Assembly: GCF_002080455.1 (NCBI RefSeq)
Contig: NZ_CP020555.1
Span: forward strand, 3,162,001-3,226,000
Direction of reading: 5' to 3'
DNA: 64,000 nt
DNA from: Streptomyces sp. Sge12
Lineage (GTDB): Bacteria > Actinomycetota > Actinomycetes > Streptomycetales > Streptomycetaceae
This document shows, piece after piece, positions 25,835 to 34,226 of this stretch. The stretch's first letter is position 1; every line of letters begins with the position of its first letter. Below the pieces are notes generated by a model, which was not told where the DNA came from, searched no databases, and was given only the letters and a program-made list of their open reading frames with translations. The translations under genes and the position numbers were made by a program.

Positions 25835-26733
25835 GGTTCGAGCGCCGTCTTCGGGGTGATCACCCGGGTGGGGATGGACTTGTTGGTGATCCGCGCGAAC
25901 ATGTTGCGCGGCCCCGGGATCCACACCTCGTCGACCGCCGCCGTCTGCAGTCCGCGCAGGATGGTCTGCCAGTGGACGGGCGTGGTCCACCCGTCCAGCA
26001 GGTCCTGCTTGATCTCCTCGGGGTCGGTCAGCAGCCGCCCGTCCACGTCGGACACGACGGGTATCCCGGGGGCGTTCCACGGCACGGTGCCGTAGACCTC
26101 GTCGTGAAGGCGCGTGCGCAGCCCGGAGACGGCGGAGCAGTGCTCGGCCCGGTTCATCGTGTAGAAGGGGAAACCGCCCTCCTCGCGGACCCGCTGCTCG
26201 AAGCGCTCCAGGGAGCGCAGCGACGCGGACACCGCGTGGACCTCCTCGTCGAGGACGACCGACAGCTCGATCCACTCGCCGCGGTCGCGCGTCTCCTCCA
26301 CCAGCCGCTGCACCGTGTCGTGCGGGAGCCGGTAGAAGAAGTGGCAGCCCAGCGGCTCCTGGAGCGAGTCGAAGTAGTCCGTCTCCACGGCGACGCTGCG
26401 CCGGATCAGCTCCAGCGCGTCCGGGTAGGTCAGGGCCCCGGCCCACACGGCGGCCATGAAGGCGCCGAAGCTCTGCCCGCCGCACACGGCGGGCCGACCG
26501 CCGTGGCGGGCCTGCGCGCAGTCGGCGAGGGCGAGGGTGAGCGCCATGAACCCGGTCTCGAACACCTCCCAGTCGTAGATCGACGCCTCGCGGTAGGCAT
26601 CGGCCAGGGAGTAGCCCAGCACCTCGTCCGCCTCGGCGAATCTGCGTTTGGCGTGGTCGTTCGTGGTGACGAACTCGCTGATCGCGTCGAACCGGGTGGG
26701 AATGAGCCCGGGGAAGAAGAGCGCTACGGCCAT
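25831..26733 (-). CDS. Malonyltransferase-like acyltransferase (FabD family)
   Basis: 300 residues with the alpha/beta-hydrolase-like acyltransferase fold. The nucleophile elbow is GGQSFGAFMAAVWAGAL (GxSxG with Gln before Ser) and the catalytic His is in NRAEHCSAVS. The Arg expected to bind an extender carboxylate appears to be kept in LIRRSVAVE. It could load malonyl on the cluster ACP or act as a trans acyltransferase/hydrolase. Start ATG follows AGGACGAGG, 25 bp after the ThDP gene. It overlaps the MFS start by four bases. Confidence 0.85.
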   Translation of the reverse strand: MAVALFFPGLIPTRFDAISEFVTTNDHAKRRFAEADEVLGYSLADAYREASIYDWEVFETGFMALTLALADCAQARHGGRPAVCGGQSFGAFMAAVWAGALTYPDALELIRRSVAVETDYFDSLQEPLGCHFFYRLPHDTVQRLVEETRDRGEWIELSVVLDEEVHAVSASLRSLERFEQRVREEGGFPFYTMNRAEHCSAVSGLRTRLHDEVYGTVPWNAPGIPVVSDVDGRLLTDPEEIKQDLLDGWTTPVHWQTILRGLQTAAVDEVWIPGPRNMFARITNKSIPTRVITPKTALEP

Positions 26734-26758
26734 TGCCTCGTCCTTGTCTCGCAGTCGT

Positions 26759-28486
26759 TCATTCGTCCTCACGCAGTGGGAAGTCGCCGTTCGACCCGGA
26801 GGTTCCCGGGGGGCTGTCGGTGAGGGACACCCCCACCTCGACCACTCCTGCCGTGCCGTGTTCCGCGCAGTGTTCCCACGCCGTATGGAGGACGCCGTGG
26901 AGATCGTCCGGGTTGTCAACTCGCCAGTATCCAAGACCGTATGCGCGGGCGAGGCCCTCGGATCCGGTCGGGCGGTCGACGGTGAAGGCGAACCGCGATT
27001 CGGTCCCCGAGACCCGGTCCAGGTTGGTCTGGAGCCATCCGTAACCGCCGTTGTCGAGGACGACGTACAGCAGGGCGGCTCCCGCGTCGGCGACGGTGGG
27101 CAGTTCGGAGCGGAAGAGGTTGAAGGCGCCGTCGCCGACCACCGCCACCACGGGCCGGTCCGGTTCGGCGAGGGCGACGCCCACGGCGGCCGCGGCGCCG
27201 AAGCCGAGCGGGGTCTGCTCGCTGGGCACGACCGACCCGCCGAGAGCGCCGCAGCTCCAGTGGGGGTAGAAGTACGACCACATGTCCTGAAGGCCGTTCT
27301 CCTGTACGAGGATCCGCGTCGCGGGGACGGCGCCGTCGAGGGCGGACAGCACGCGCGCCACCGGAACGCCGCCCGCGCCCGGCCCCCCGGCGGCCGCGGC
27401 GGCATCGGCGGCCGCGGCCCGCTCGGTGGCCCGTACGGCGTGTGCCTGCCGTACCTCGTGGACCCGCTCGGTCCAGTCGGCGGCGGGTGCGTGCCCGGCC
27501 AGCAGTGCGGTCCACGCCGCGACGGTCCGCTCCACGTCGCCCAGCACCCCGGCGCCCGGCCGGTCGGTGACGATGCTCTCCTCCCCCGTCACCACCTGGA
27601 TCACCGGGAGTCCGGCGGCGTCCGGCCAGCCGAAGGTCGCGGTCTCCTCCAGCCGGCTGCCGAGCGCGATCACCAGGTCGCTCTCGTGCCACAGCCGGTC
27701 GGCGGGGGCCACCGTGTAGAGCCCGGACACGCCGCAGAAGAGCGGGTGGTCCTCGGCGACCGTGCCCCGGCCGGACGCGGTGGTGAAGATCCCGGCGCCG
27801 AGCCGCTCGGCGAGGGCCTCCAGGACGCGGCCGGTGTTGCGGTGGCGCGCGCCGCCGCCCACCAGCAGCAGGGGCCGCCGGGCCGCGGCGATGGTGTCGG
27901 CGGTCGTCCGCAGCACCTCGGGGTCCGGGGTGGGCCGCTGCGGGCCGGCCGGCCGCCAGGGGCCGGTGCGGGTGACCGGTTCACCGGCGATCTGCTCCGC
28001 GATCTCCACGTAGACGGGGCCGGGGGTGCCGTTGACGGCGAGGGTGAGCGCCTTCTCCAGTACGCCCGCCAGCCGGTCGGCGTGGTCCACCCGCGCCGCC
28101 CATTTCACGTACGGGCGCACCGCGGTGAGCTGGTCCAGTTCCTGGAACGCGCCCGTGCCCAGCCGGTCCAGGGCGGTGCCCCCGGCGATGAGCACGACGG
28201 GCGCGGCGGCGGAGGCGGCTTCCAGTACGCCGGTGAGCGTGTTGGTCAGGGCGGGGCCCTTGCCCACCGCGGCGATGCCGGGGCGGCCGGAGGCGAGGGC
28301 GTAGCCGGTCGCCATGAAGAGGGCGTTGCGCTGGTCCCGGCACAGGACGAACCGGGTGTCGGTGCCCTCGAGGGCGCCCAGCAGGTCCATGTCGTCACCG
28401 GGCAGGCCGAAGACCGCGCCGGCGCCGAGGTGGCGCAGGTGATCGGCGACGGCGTGCCATGCGGTGGGGTACGTGTGTCCGCTCAT
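26759..28486 (-). CDS. ThDP-dependent enzyme, acetolactate-synthase-like
   Basis: 575 residues with the three-domain layout of the acetolactate synthase/benzoylformate decarboxylase family. The ThDP pyrophosphate motif is VVGDGAFNLF, ending DNGGYGW. The residue that normally is the catalytic Glu (RHE in relatives) is Gln52 here (CRDQRNALFMATGYA). Cofactor activation must therefore differ, as in glyoxylate carboligase, which has Val. Possible roles are acyloin-type carbon-carbon joining or decarboxylation of a 2-keto acid. Translationally coupled (ATGA) to the aldehyde dehydrogenase gene, so an aldehyde or acyl intermediate may pass between them. It is not part of lipolanthine pathways as I know them. 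Confidence 0.87.
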   Translation of the reverse strand: MSGHTYPTAWHAVADHLRHLGAGAVFGLPGDDMDLLGALEGTDTRFVLCRDQRNALFMATGYALASGRPGIAAVGKGPALTNTLTGVLEAASAAAPVVLIAGGTALDRLGTGAFQELDQLTAVRPYVKWAARVDHADRLAGVLEKALTLAVNGTPGPVYVEIAEQIAGEPVTRTGPWRPAGPQRPTPDPEVLRTTADTIAAARRPLLLVGGGARHRNTGRVLEALAERLGAGIFTTASGRGTVAEDHPLFCGVSGLYTVAPADRLWHESDLVIALGSRLEETATFGWPDAAGLPVIQVVTGEESIVTDRPGAGVLGDVERTVAAWTALLAGHAPAADWTERVHEVRQAHAVRATERAAAADAAAAAGGPGAGGVPVARVLSALDGAVPATRILVQENGLQDMWSYFYPHWSCGALGGSVVPSEQTPLGFGAAAAVGVALAEPDRPVVAVVGDGAFNLFRSELPTVADAGAALLYVVLDNGGYGWLQTNLDRVSGTESRFAFTVDRPTGSEGLARAYGLGYWRVDNPDDLHGVLHTAWEHCAEHGTAGVVEVGVSLTDSPPGTSGSNGDFPLREDE

Positions 28487-29724
28487 CGGGCGGCTGCCGT
28501 GAAGTGCTCGGCGACGGCCTTGGAGACGAGGACCGGTTCGGTCCACATGTCCCGGCCGTCGGTGATGTAGTTCGCCATCCGTCCGTACCCGCCGAAGGGC
28601 GCGTTGCCGTCGTCGATGGACAGCAGGGTGGTGTCGACGGTGACGGTGGTGCGCCTGCGCAGCGCGGCGACCAGGTCGGGAGCGTCGCCGTACACGCTCG
28701 ATCCGAGGGCGCGTTCGGTGAACACACTGGTGGTGAGGGTGGCCGCGAGGGCCTCGGGGTCGCGGTAGCCGACGACGTTGAAGACGGGTGCGAAGAACTC
28801 CGGCACCAGGGTGCGCGGTGTCACGTCCTCGCCGACGATGACGGTGGGTTCCATGCGGCGCTCGCGGAAGTCGACGTGGCCGCCGTGGACGATGTGCCGG
28901 CGGTTGCGGGCCAGGAACTGGGCGGCCTCCTCCAGCGCGCCGTCGTAGAAGACGGGACCGTAGTCGGCGCCGGGGTCGGTGTAGGGCCCGTAGCGCAGTC
29001 CCTTGAGTTCCGAGACGAGGGTGTCGAGGAACTCGTCGAGCAGGTCCTCGTGGACGCAGAACAGGTCCGGCCCGAGGCAGTCCTGGCCGGCGTTGTGCAT
29101 GCGTATCTCCACGGCGTCCCGGGCGGCCTTCGCGATGTCGGCGCCGGGGGCGACGACGAAGGGGTTGACCCCGGAGCCGAGGAAGAGGAAGAGCTGTCCC
29201 GGGGAGAGCTGGGGACGGATCTGCTCGGCGTTGCGGTAGGCGCCGGTGAAGACGACGACGTCGGCCGGCTGGACGTGCTCGCGCAGGAACTCCCGCTGGC
29301 TGGCGTTGGTCAGCTCGATCGGCAGGCCGTGGTGCGCGGCGAGCAGCCGGTGCAGCCGGCCCATCTGCTCCTTGACCTGGCTGGAGGGGCGGAAGGCCAG
29401 CCGGTCCGCGTAGAGGGCCGGCACCAGCAGGTACAGGGCGTAGGAGTAGAGGACGACGTTCGACGGCATGTAGACCGCCAGTCGCGGGACCCGGCCCGGC
29501 CGGTACGTCTCGAACTCGGCGAGCGCACCGTCCAGCGTGGCGATGGTCGCCTCGATCTCGTATCCGGCGGCGCGGTGCGTGGAGATCTCGCACAGCAGGT
29601 CGTGGACGGCGCCGGGGTCGCGGGCCAGGTGGTCCCGGACGGCTCGGAGCGCCTCCGGGCGCCCGGCGTGCGGGGCGTGCACCGGCTGGTTGAGAGCAGT
29701 CGGCCAGGCGGGAGCGGAGCTCAT
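28483..29724 (-). CDS. Aldehyde dehydrogenase-fold enzyme, probable acyl-thioester reductase
   Basis: 413 residues of the ALDH superfamily. The catalytic Cys216 is present (HNAGQDCLGPDLF). The usual general-base Glu of LELGGK is replaced: the segment reads FLFLGSGVNP (Phe181). Loss of this Glu is typical of acylating ALDHs and LuxC-type acyl reductases, which handle thioesters rather than hydrolyse them. I therefore infer reduction of acyl-ACP/CoA to an aldehyde. The start at 29724 has an excellent GAGGAGGG site; a longer frame to 29787 runs into the regulatory repeats and is unlikely to be translated. First gene of the ALDH-ThDP-AT-MFS operon. Confidence 0.86.
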   Translation of the reverse strand: MSSAPAWPTALNQPVHAPHAGRPEALRAVRDHLARDPGAVHDLLCEISTHRAAGYEIEATIATLDGALAEFETYRPGRVPRLAVYMPSNVVLYSYALYLLVPALYADRLAFRPSSQVKEQMGRLHRLLAAHHGLPIELTNASQREFLREHVQPADVVVFTGAYRNAEQIRPQLSPGQLFLFLGSGVNPFVVAPGADIAKAARDAVEIRMHNAGQDCLGPDLFCVHEDLLDEFLDTLVSELKGLRYGPYTDPGADYGPVFYDGALEEAAQFLARNRRHIVHGGHVDFRERRMEPTVIVGEDVTPRTLVPEFFAPVFNVVGYRDPEALAATLTTSVFTERALGSSVYGDAPDLVAALRRRTTVTVDTTLLSIDDGNAPFGGYGRMANYITDGRDMWTEPVLVSKAVAEHFTAAAR

Positions 29725-29760
29725 GTATCCCTCCTCGGGGCGGAGTCCATGGAGGGTCAG

Positions 29761-29805
29761 CGTCAACCCCCAGTCATTCATTGTCAAGTTTAGTCATACT
29801 CGTCA
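29761..29805 (-). promoter_or_regulatory. Phased TGACT repeat array upstream of the ALDH-ThDP operon
   Basis: On the minus strand TGAC(G/T/A) occurs five times; on the plus strand the copies start at 29761 (CGTCA), 29772 (AGTCA), 29782 (TGTCA), 29792 (AGTCA) and 29801 (CGTCA). Spacing is 11, 10, 10 and 9 bp. The array reads in the direction of the ALDH gene and overlaps the 3' end of the MFS2 gene. Confidence 0.65.
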
Positions 29806-31041
29806 TGAGTGCTGATCGGCGTGCATCCCGCGGAGTGCGGGGGCCGCCCAGCAGCAGGCGACCACCAGCAGATAGCCGCAGGCGAGGGTCACGATCGCCG
29901 GGCGCAGGCCGACGGCCCCCACCATCACCACCGTCAAGGAGGCCCCCAGCGGTACGGCCACCAGCCCGGCGGTGTCGACCGCGGCCGTCACCCGCCCGTA
30001 CTGCTCGCGGGGGACGCTCCGCTGCAGCACGCCGGTGCGCACCGGGCCCACCGGGGCGGCGAAGGCGCCGAGCAGTGCGAGCAGTGCGGCCCCCACCGGC
30101 AGGGAGGGCAGGGCGGCGAGGGCGCCGATCAGCAGGGCCACGGCGAGGCCGGAGCCGAGGTACACCCGGCGTGCGCCGAGCCGGTGGCCCACGACGGCGT
30201 AGCCCACGGTGCCCGCGACCGCCCCCAGTCCGAAGGCGGTGAGCAGGATGCCCAGGCTCGTCGCGCTGCCCAGGTGCTGGTAGGCGTAGGTCACGAGGAC
30301 CACCCCCGCCAGCCCGCTGTCGAGCCCGTTGAAGGCCGTCCCGGAGGCGGCCACGGTGCGCAGCAGCCGGTGCTCGCGCAGGGTGCGCAGGCCCGAGCGC
30401 AGTTCGCTCAGGTACGGGGCGGCCGGCCGGCCGGCGGGCCGGGCGCGGCCCGCCGTCAGCCAGCCGAGGATGAGGGCCGCGGCCGCCAGGCAGGCCACCG
30501 CGTCGATGAGGAGCACGTCGGCGACGCCGAGCAGGGCGACCGCGGCGCCGCCCAGCGGCGGTCCGCACAGCTGGGCGACCTGATGGACCCCGCTGAGGAG
30601 CGCATTGCCGCGCTCCAGGGGCATGCCGGCGTCCTCGGCGAGTTCGGGCACCAGACCGGTGACGGCCGCCGAGGCGGGAATGTCCAGGACATTGGCGGCC
30701 ACGACCAGTGCGGCGAGGGTGGGGAAATTCAGCATGTCCAGGGCGTGCATGACCGGGATGCAGGCCGCACCGATACCGCCGACCGCGTACGAGAGCACTG
30801 CCGTCGCCCGGAATCCCCAGCGGTCGACCAGGGGGCCGGAGACGAATCCGACGGCTCCCGAGGCAACGGCGCCGAGGGCGACGAGGATTCCGGTCTGCGC
30901 CACGCTCCCGGTCGTCTGCAGCACGAACCACGGGACGGCGACGACCATCATCGCCTCGCCGACCGAACTGACGGCCACCGCGCCCAACAGGACATAGATG
31001 CCCCACCGACGCCGTCGGCCGGGCCGCGGATCCATTGTCAT
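29803..31041 (-). CDS. MFS exporter (cluster transporter 2)
   Basis: 412-residue major facilitator with about 12 hydrophobic helices. Its sequence resembles the macrolide/enterobactin-exporter (MFS_3) group (GIYVLLGAVAVSSVGEAMMVVAVPWFVLQTTGSVAQTG is split over helix 1 and 2). It probably exports the product or confers self-resistance. Single-gene transcript reading away from the XRE regulator. ATG at 31041 or 31035; both lie next to the phased repeats at 31048-31074. Its stop region overlaps the operator of the downstream ALDH operon. Confidence 0.88.
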   Translation of the reverse strand: MTMDPRPGRRRRWGIYVLLGAVAVSSVGEAMMVVAVPWFVLQTTGSVAQTGILVALGAVASGAVGFVSGPLVDRWGFRATAVLSYAVGGIGAACIPVMHALDMLNFPTLAALVVAANVLDIPASAAVTGLVPELAEDAGMPLERGNALLSGVHQVAQLCGPPLGGAAVALLGVADVLLIDAVACLAAAALILGWLTAGRARPAGRPAAPYLSELRSGLRTLREHRLLRTVAASGTAFNGLDSGLAGVVLVTYAYQHLGSATSLGILLTAFGLGAVAGTVGYAVVGHRLGARRVYLGSGLAVALLIGALAALPSLPVGAALLALLGAFAAPVGPVRTGVLQRSVPREQYGRVTAAVDTAGLVAVPLGASLTVVMVGAVGLRPAIVTLACGYLLVVACCWAAPALRGMHADQHS

Positions 31042-31047
31042 GAGTAT

Positions 31048-31074
31048 TGACTTTAACATGACTCGAATGTGACT
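31048..31074 (+). promoter_or_regulatory. Phased TGACT repeats between MFS2 and the XRE regulator
   Basis: Three exact TGACT copies start at 31048, 31059 and 31070, each 11 bp apart. They lie just before the MFS2 start codon and 139 bp upstream of the regulator gene, so they may serve both promoters. Confidence 0.65.
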
Positions 31075-31212
31075 ACATGAATCCACCAAGAATCCGCAAA
31101 AATTGACACCAACCCACGACTCAGCCTCACCGAACGGGCCAAGTCGGGTAGAATCCTTTGTCACACTCCGTAAATATTCATCCGCCCCTTCAACCACACA
31201 GCGAGCCGAACC

Positions 31213-32490
31213 TTGACGATCGAACAGCCAGCATTCGGGAAACGTGTTCGGGAGAGACGTCGCGTACAGGGTCTGTCCCAGGGAGATCTCGCCGGAGAGG
31301 GCGTCTCTTCCAGCTACGTCTCGCTGGTGGAGAGCGGTCATCGGATCCCCAGCCTCAAGGCGGCCAAGGTCATCGCCGGGCGGCTCGGGGTGACGCTCGA
31401 GGAACTGTCCGAGCCCGAGGCCCAGGACAAGCAGCGCACCCACCGGCTCCAGCTCGTGGGCCTGCTGGTCGCCGCCCGCTCCAGCCAGCTGGCCGGGGAC
31501 TGGTCCGCGGCCCGGAGCCAGCTGGAGACCGTCGTCCGGCAGGCCGGTGACGGCGGGTTCGACGAGGTGCGCTGGGAGGCCCGCTGGGAACTGGCCACCG
31601 TGCTCGACCGGCTCGGAGCCGACGCCGAGCGCGAGGCGACCCTGCTGGAGCTGCTCCACGACCCGATCACCGCCGCCGCGCCGCTCATGCGCACCCGGGC
31701 CGCGATCGAACTCGCCGACCTCTACCGGCGCACGGGGCGCCTCTCCGAGTCCGTCACCTTCGCGGAGGACGCCGCCGGCGCCGCCGACACCCTCGACGCG
31801 GCCAGGCCCGAACGGGTCCAGGCCCAGGTCGTGCTGCTGACGGCGTACGTGGAGAGCGGGGAGTGGCACCGGGCGAAGAGCCTCGGCGACGCGCTGCTCC
31901 AGGAGGTGCCGTCCGTTCCGGCCGAGCAGCAGCGGGCCTGCGCGCTCTGGGCCGCGGCCGGCGCCCGCCACCTGGGCGGCGGCAGCGAGGCCCTCGGCCT
32001 GCTGGCCGAGGCCGACGCGCTCCTCGGTCCGGCGGACGACGTCCGGCTGCGCATCCGCCTGGGCCGTGCCCGGGCCCTGCTGGCCGTCAGCACCGGTGAC
32101 GACAGCGCCCCCGCCCTGCTGGACCGCGTACGCCTGGCCGGGGCGCTGGACTCCGCGCCCGCGGCCGCGGCCTGGCTCGCGGCCCTGGAGGCACTGGCCG
32201 CCGTGGCCGCCGTACGGTCCGAGGAGGCCCCCGCGGCCACCGCGGCCGCGGCCGCCGACGCGCTGGACCCCGCGGCGCTGCCGCCGCTCGACCGGGCCCG
32301 CTGCACCGTCGTACGGGCCCGTGCCCGGCGGGCGGCGGAGCAGGAGGCGGCCGCCGCGGAGGACTTCAAGGCGGCGGCCTCGGAGTACGAGAAGGCCGGC
32401 GCCGTCCGGCTGGCGATGGAGACGTGGCGGGAGCTCAGCACCCCCGGCCACGTCACCGGCATCGACCCTCACGCGGTTCTCATGCCGTAG
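31213..32490 (+). CDS. XRE-family regulator with C-terminal TPR-like repeats
   Basis: 425 residues. An N-terminal XRE helix-turn-helix (about 8-66: FGKRVRERRRVQGLSQGDLAG, SSSYVSLVESGHRIPS) is followed by about 350 residues of Ala/Leu-rich helical hairpins of tetratricopeptide type. This layout is common in Streptomyces cluster regulators that sense a peptide or small ligand. It starts with TTG and ATG is absent in a fitting position. It is the only regulator in the cluster, so it is the first candidate to bind the phased TGACT arrays. Converges with the PPTase-like gene with a short overlap. Confidence 0.87.
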   Translation: MTIEQPAFGKRVRERRRVQGLSQGDLAGEGVSSSYVSLVESGHRIPSLKAAKVIAGRLGVTLEELSEPEAQDKQRTHRLQLVGLLVAARSSQLAGDWSAARSQLETVVRQAGDGGFDEVRWEARWELATVLDRLGADAEREATLLELLHDPITAAAPLMRTRAAIELADLYRRTGRLSESVTFAEDAAGAADTLDAARPERVQAQVVLLTAYVESGEWHRAKSLGDALLQEVPSVPAEQQRACALWAAAGARHLGGGSEALGLLAEADALLGPADDVRLRIRLGRARALLAVSTGDDSAPALLDRVRLAGALDSAPAAAAWLAALEALAAVAAVRSEEAPAATAAAAADALDPAALPPLDRARCTVVRARARRAAEQEAAAAEDFKAAASEYEKAGAVRLAMETWRELSTPGHVTGIDPHAVLMP

Positions 32491-33229
32491 CGGGCTCCGG
32501 ACATCGCAATCTCCGGAACACCGCTCTGCGAACGGGGGCGGAGGCCGCCACGGCGGCCGCCGCTCCCGCTCCGGCGGACAGGTCCCGTACGTACGCGACC
32601 CCGCCCCCGCCGAACGGCCCGGACGCGGGGATCACCACCCTTCCGTCCGGCCCGGCGCCCAGCACGTCCACCTCGGCGGCGAGCGCGAAACCGCCCCGTC
32701 CGGCCAGTCGCAGCGCCGCCTCCTTGCGGGCCCACATCCGGGCCAGCAGGAAGGACCGTTGTCCGGCCGTCGCCTCCCCCGCGAAGGCGCGTTCCGAACG
32801 GCTGAAGGGCAGCAGGGCCTCGGCCTCGACCGAGCCGGGCACGGCGACGGCGCTGAGCGCCACCGACATCCCGCGGGCCAGCGCGACGAGCATCCCGCCC
32901 TCGTCACGGCAGATCGCCACCCCGAGCGATCCCGCCTCCCAGCGGAGCCGGCCCAGGTCGTCCCGGGCGAGCCGGATGTCGTCCGGCGGCCGCCTCGACA
33001 GGCAGGCCAGCAGGTCGCGGACGGCCCTGTCGTCGTCCCCCTCGGGAGCTCCCGGCGGCGCGGGCCGTGCGAGCGGGAATTCGCTCCTGCTCAGCACCGG
33101 GAAGACGTGGACCTCGCCCTCACCGACCTCGTACGGACCGCCCCGGTGCCACCATTCCTCTTCTAAAGCCGATCCCGCTGCATCCTTTTCTGATTGATGT
33201 ATGTCATAGAGAAGATCATCCCCCGGCAA
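32480..33229 (-). CDS. Degenerate 4'-phosphopantetheinyl transferase-like protein
   Basis: About 249 residues. The C-terminal segment MWARKEAALRLAGRG matches the WxxKEA motif of Sfp-type PPTases, and GEVHVFPVLSR and the DDIRLARDDLGRLRW segment fit the N-terminal half. The other signatures are lost: the SHS region reads GVAICRDEGG, and the Mg-binding G-V-D-x-E reads GMSVALS. It may be inactive or work differently. The N-terminal part is AT-rich with odd codons, including a TTA (33164-33166). I chose TTG at 33229, which has GAGGGA upstream; ATG at 33304 in the same frame is the alternative but lacks a ribosome site. Confidence 0.7.
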   Translation of the reverse strand: MPGDDLLYDIHQSEKDAAGSALEEEWWHRGGPYEVGEGEVHVFPVLSRSEFPLARPAPPGAPEGDDDRAVRDLLACLSRRPPDDIRLARDDLGRLRWEAGSLGVAICRDEGGMLVALARGMSVALSAVAVPGSVEAEALLPFSRSERAFAGEATAGQRSFLLARMWARKEAALRLAGRGGFALAAEVDVLGAGPDGRVVIPASGPFGGGGVAYVRDLSAGAGAAAAVAASAPVRRAVFRRLRCPEPATA

Positions 33230-34226
33230 TTTTCCCTCACATCTTTGTTTCCAGCCTTTCGCAACCGAAGCGAATCGGCGCCAATGACTGGAACGAGAAC
33301 TCATAGAAGCAGCTTGGTCAGAGCGCTCTTTTGTCAACGACCCGGCACCGGAGCTCGAAGCGCCGAGGCAGGAAACCGCCTGCGGGGCGCTCAGTCGGCT
33401 CGACGGTGCGACCCCGCAGCCACTTGCCTCAGCGCGCCCAGCAGGGCGCACGGAGCACCAAACCTAACCTGGCGCGTTCACCCCAGTCAACATCGACAAG
33501 TGCGATCTGACTGTGGCTGACAAGCGGTCACATTTCCTTGAAAGATTAACCGCTGACGGCCCGTCCGGAGGCACGTGTCAACGCCCGGCGGCCGCCGGAA
33601 AGGCCGCCCACCGCCGCCGGCGACCGGCAAATCGCGCGGCACCGGACCCGGACCCTCCACCGGCATCGTGGACATGCCACGGACACGCCGGTCCGCGCAC
33701 TGGCCGGAAATGTTCGCCCGCTTTACGCCGCCCCCCTGCTTTTGGCGCTCGCAGGACCCGGCCTTTGCTGCGGCGACGGGTGCCACAGCGGCCCGGACCG
33801 GACCGGGCGGCACCCGACCCGTGTCCCCCGTACGCAGGACACGCCCGGCGCGCTGCCGCCCGTCCGGGCCGCCGTGGGCTACATCGCTGTGGGTACGGTG
33901 TGGTGCCGGTCCGCCCTGCGGGACAACGGGGCTACCAATCAGTAAACAAGGGGACAACTCCTCTCACGACCGCAAAGAAACTGTGGGCCGTTCGTAGGGA
34001 CTCGACAAAGAATCACCCGGGGCCGCTGACCGGAGGAACAGAGACCTCGGCTACGTGACGGGGTTACTGTGCAGTCGGGGATCCCCCTGACCTGGGGCGC
34101 CACAAGGGTTTTCCGGCGGATCGGGCCTCGCATCACACTCTGTGTGGGCAAGGTCACCACCGGGAAAGGGTCGAAAGGCCGTGTGGGCTGTCCCTAAACT
34201 CAGCTTGTTTCAAGGAGGGAGCCATC
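33230..34226. other. About 1 kb without a convincing gene, right border of the cluster
   Basis: The left part (to about 33560) has lower GC than the surroundings and scattered TGAC motifs: AGAGCGCTCT palindrome at 33320-33329 flanked by GGTCA and GTCAA, and TGACT/TGACA 10 bp apart at 33508 and 33518. Open frames across 33487-34058 have Arg/Pro-rich, repeat-like translations with no recognisable family and I reject them as genes. The last 150 bp should contain the accA2 promoter. The drop in GC suggests this is the junction between the inserted cluster and core sequence. Confidence 0.5.

Noticed and set aside
29724..29787. Extended N-terminus of the cluster ALDH
   Set aside because: The extra 21 codons run through the phased regulatory repeats, and the downstream ATG has a near-perfect ribosome site.
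8600..33500. Integrative element or prophage carrying the cluster
   Set aside because: No integrase, excisionase, tRNA gene, direct-repeat attachment sites or transposase are visible in or beside the cluster.
33513..34058. Plus-strand frame of 181 codons in the gap before accA2
   Set aside because: Arg/Pro/Ala-rich, no ribosome site and no recognisable domain; other frames in the same stretch are equally open, so coding bias is not evident.
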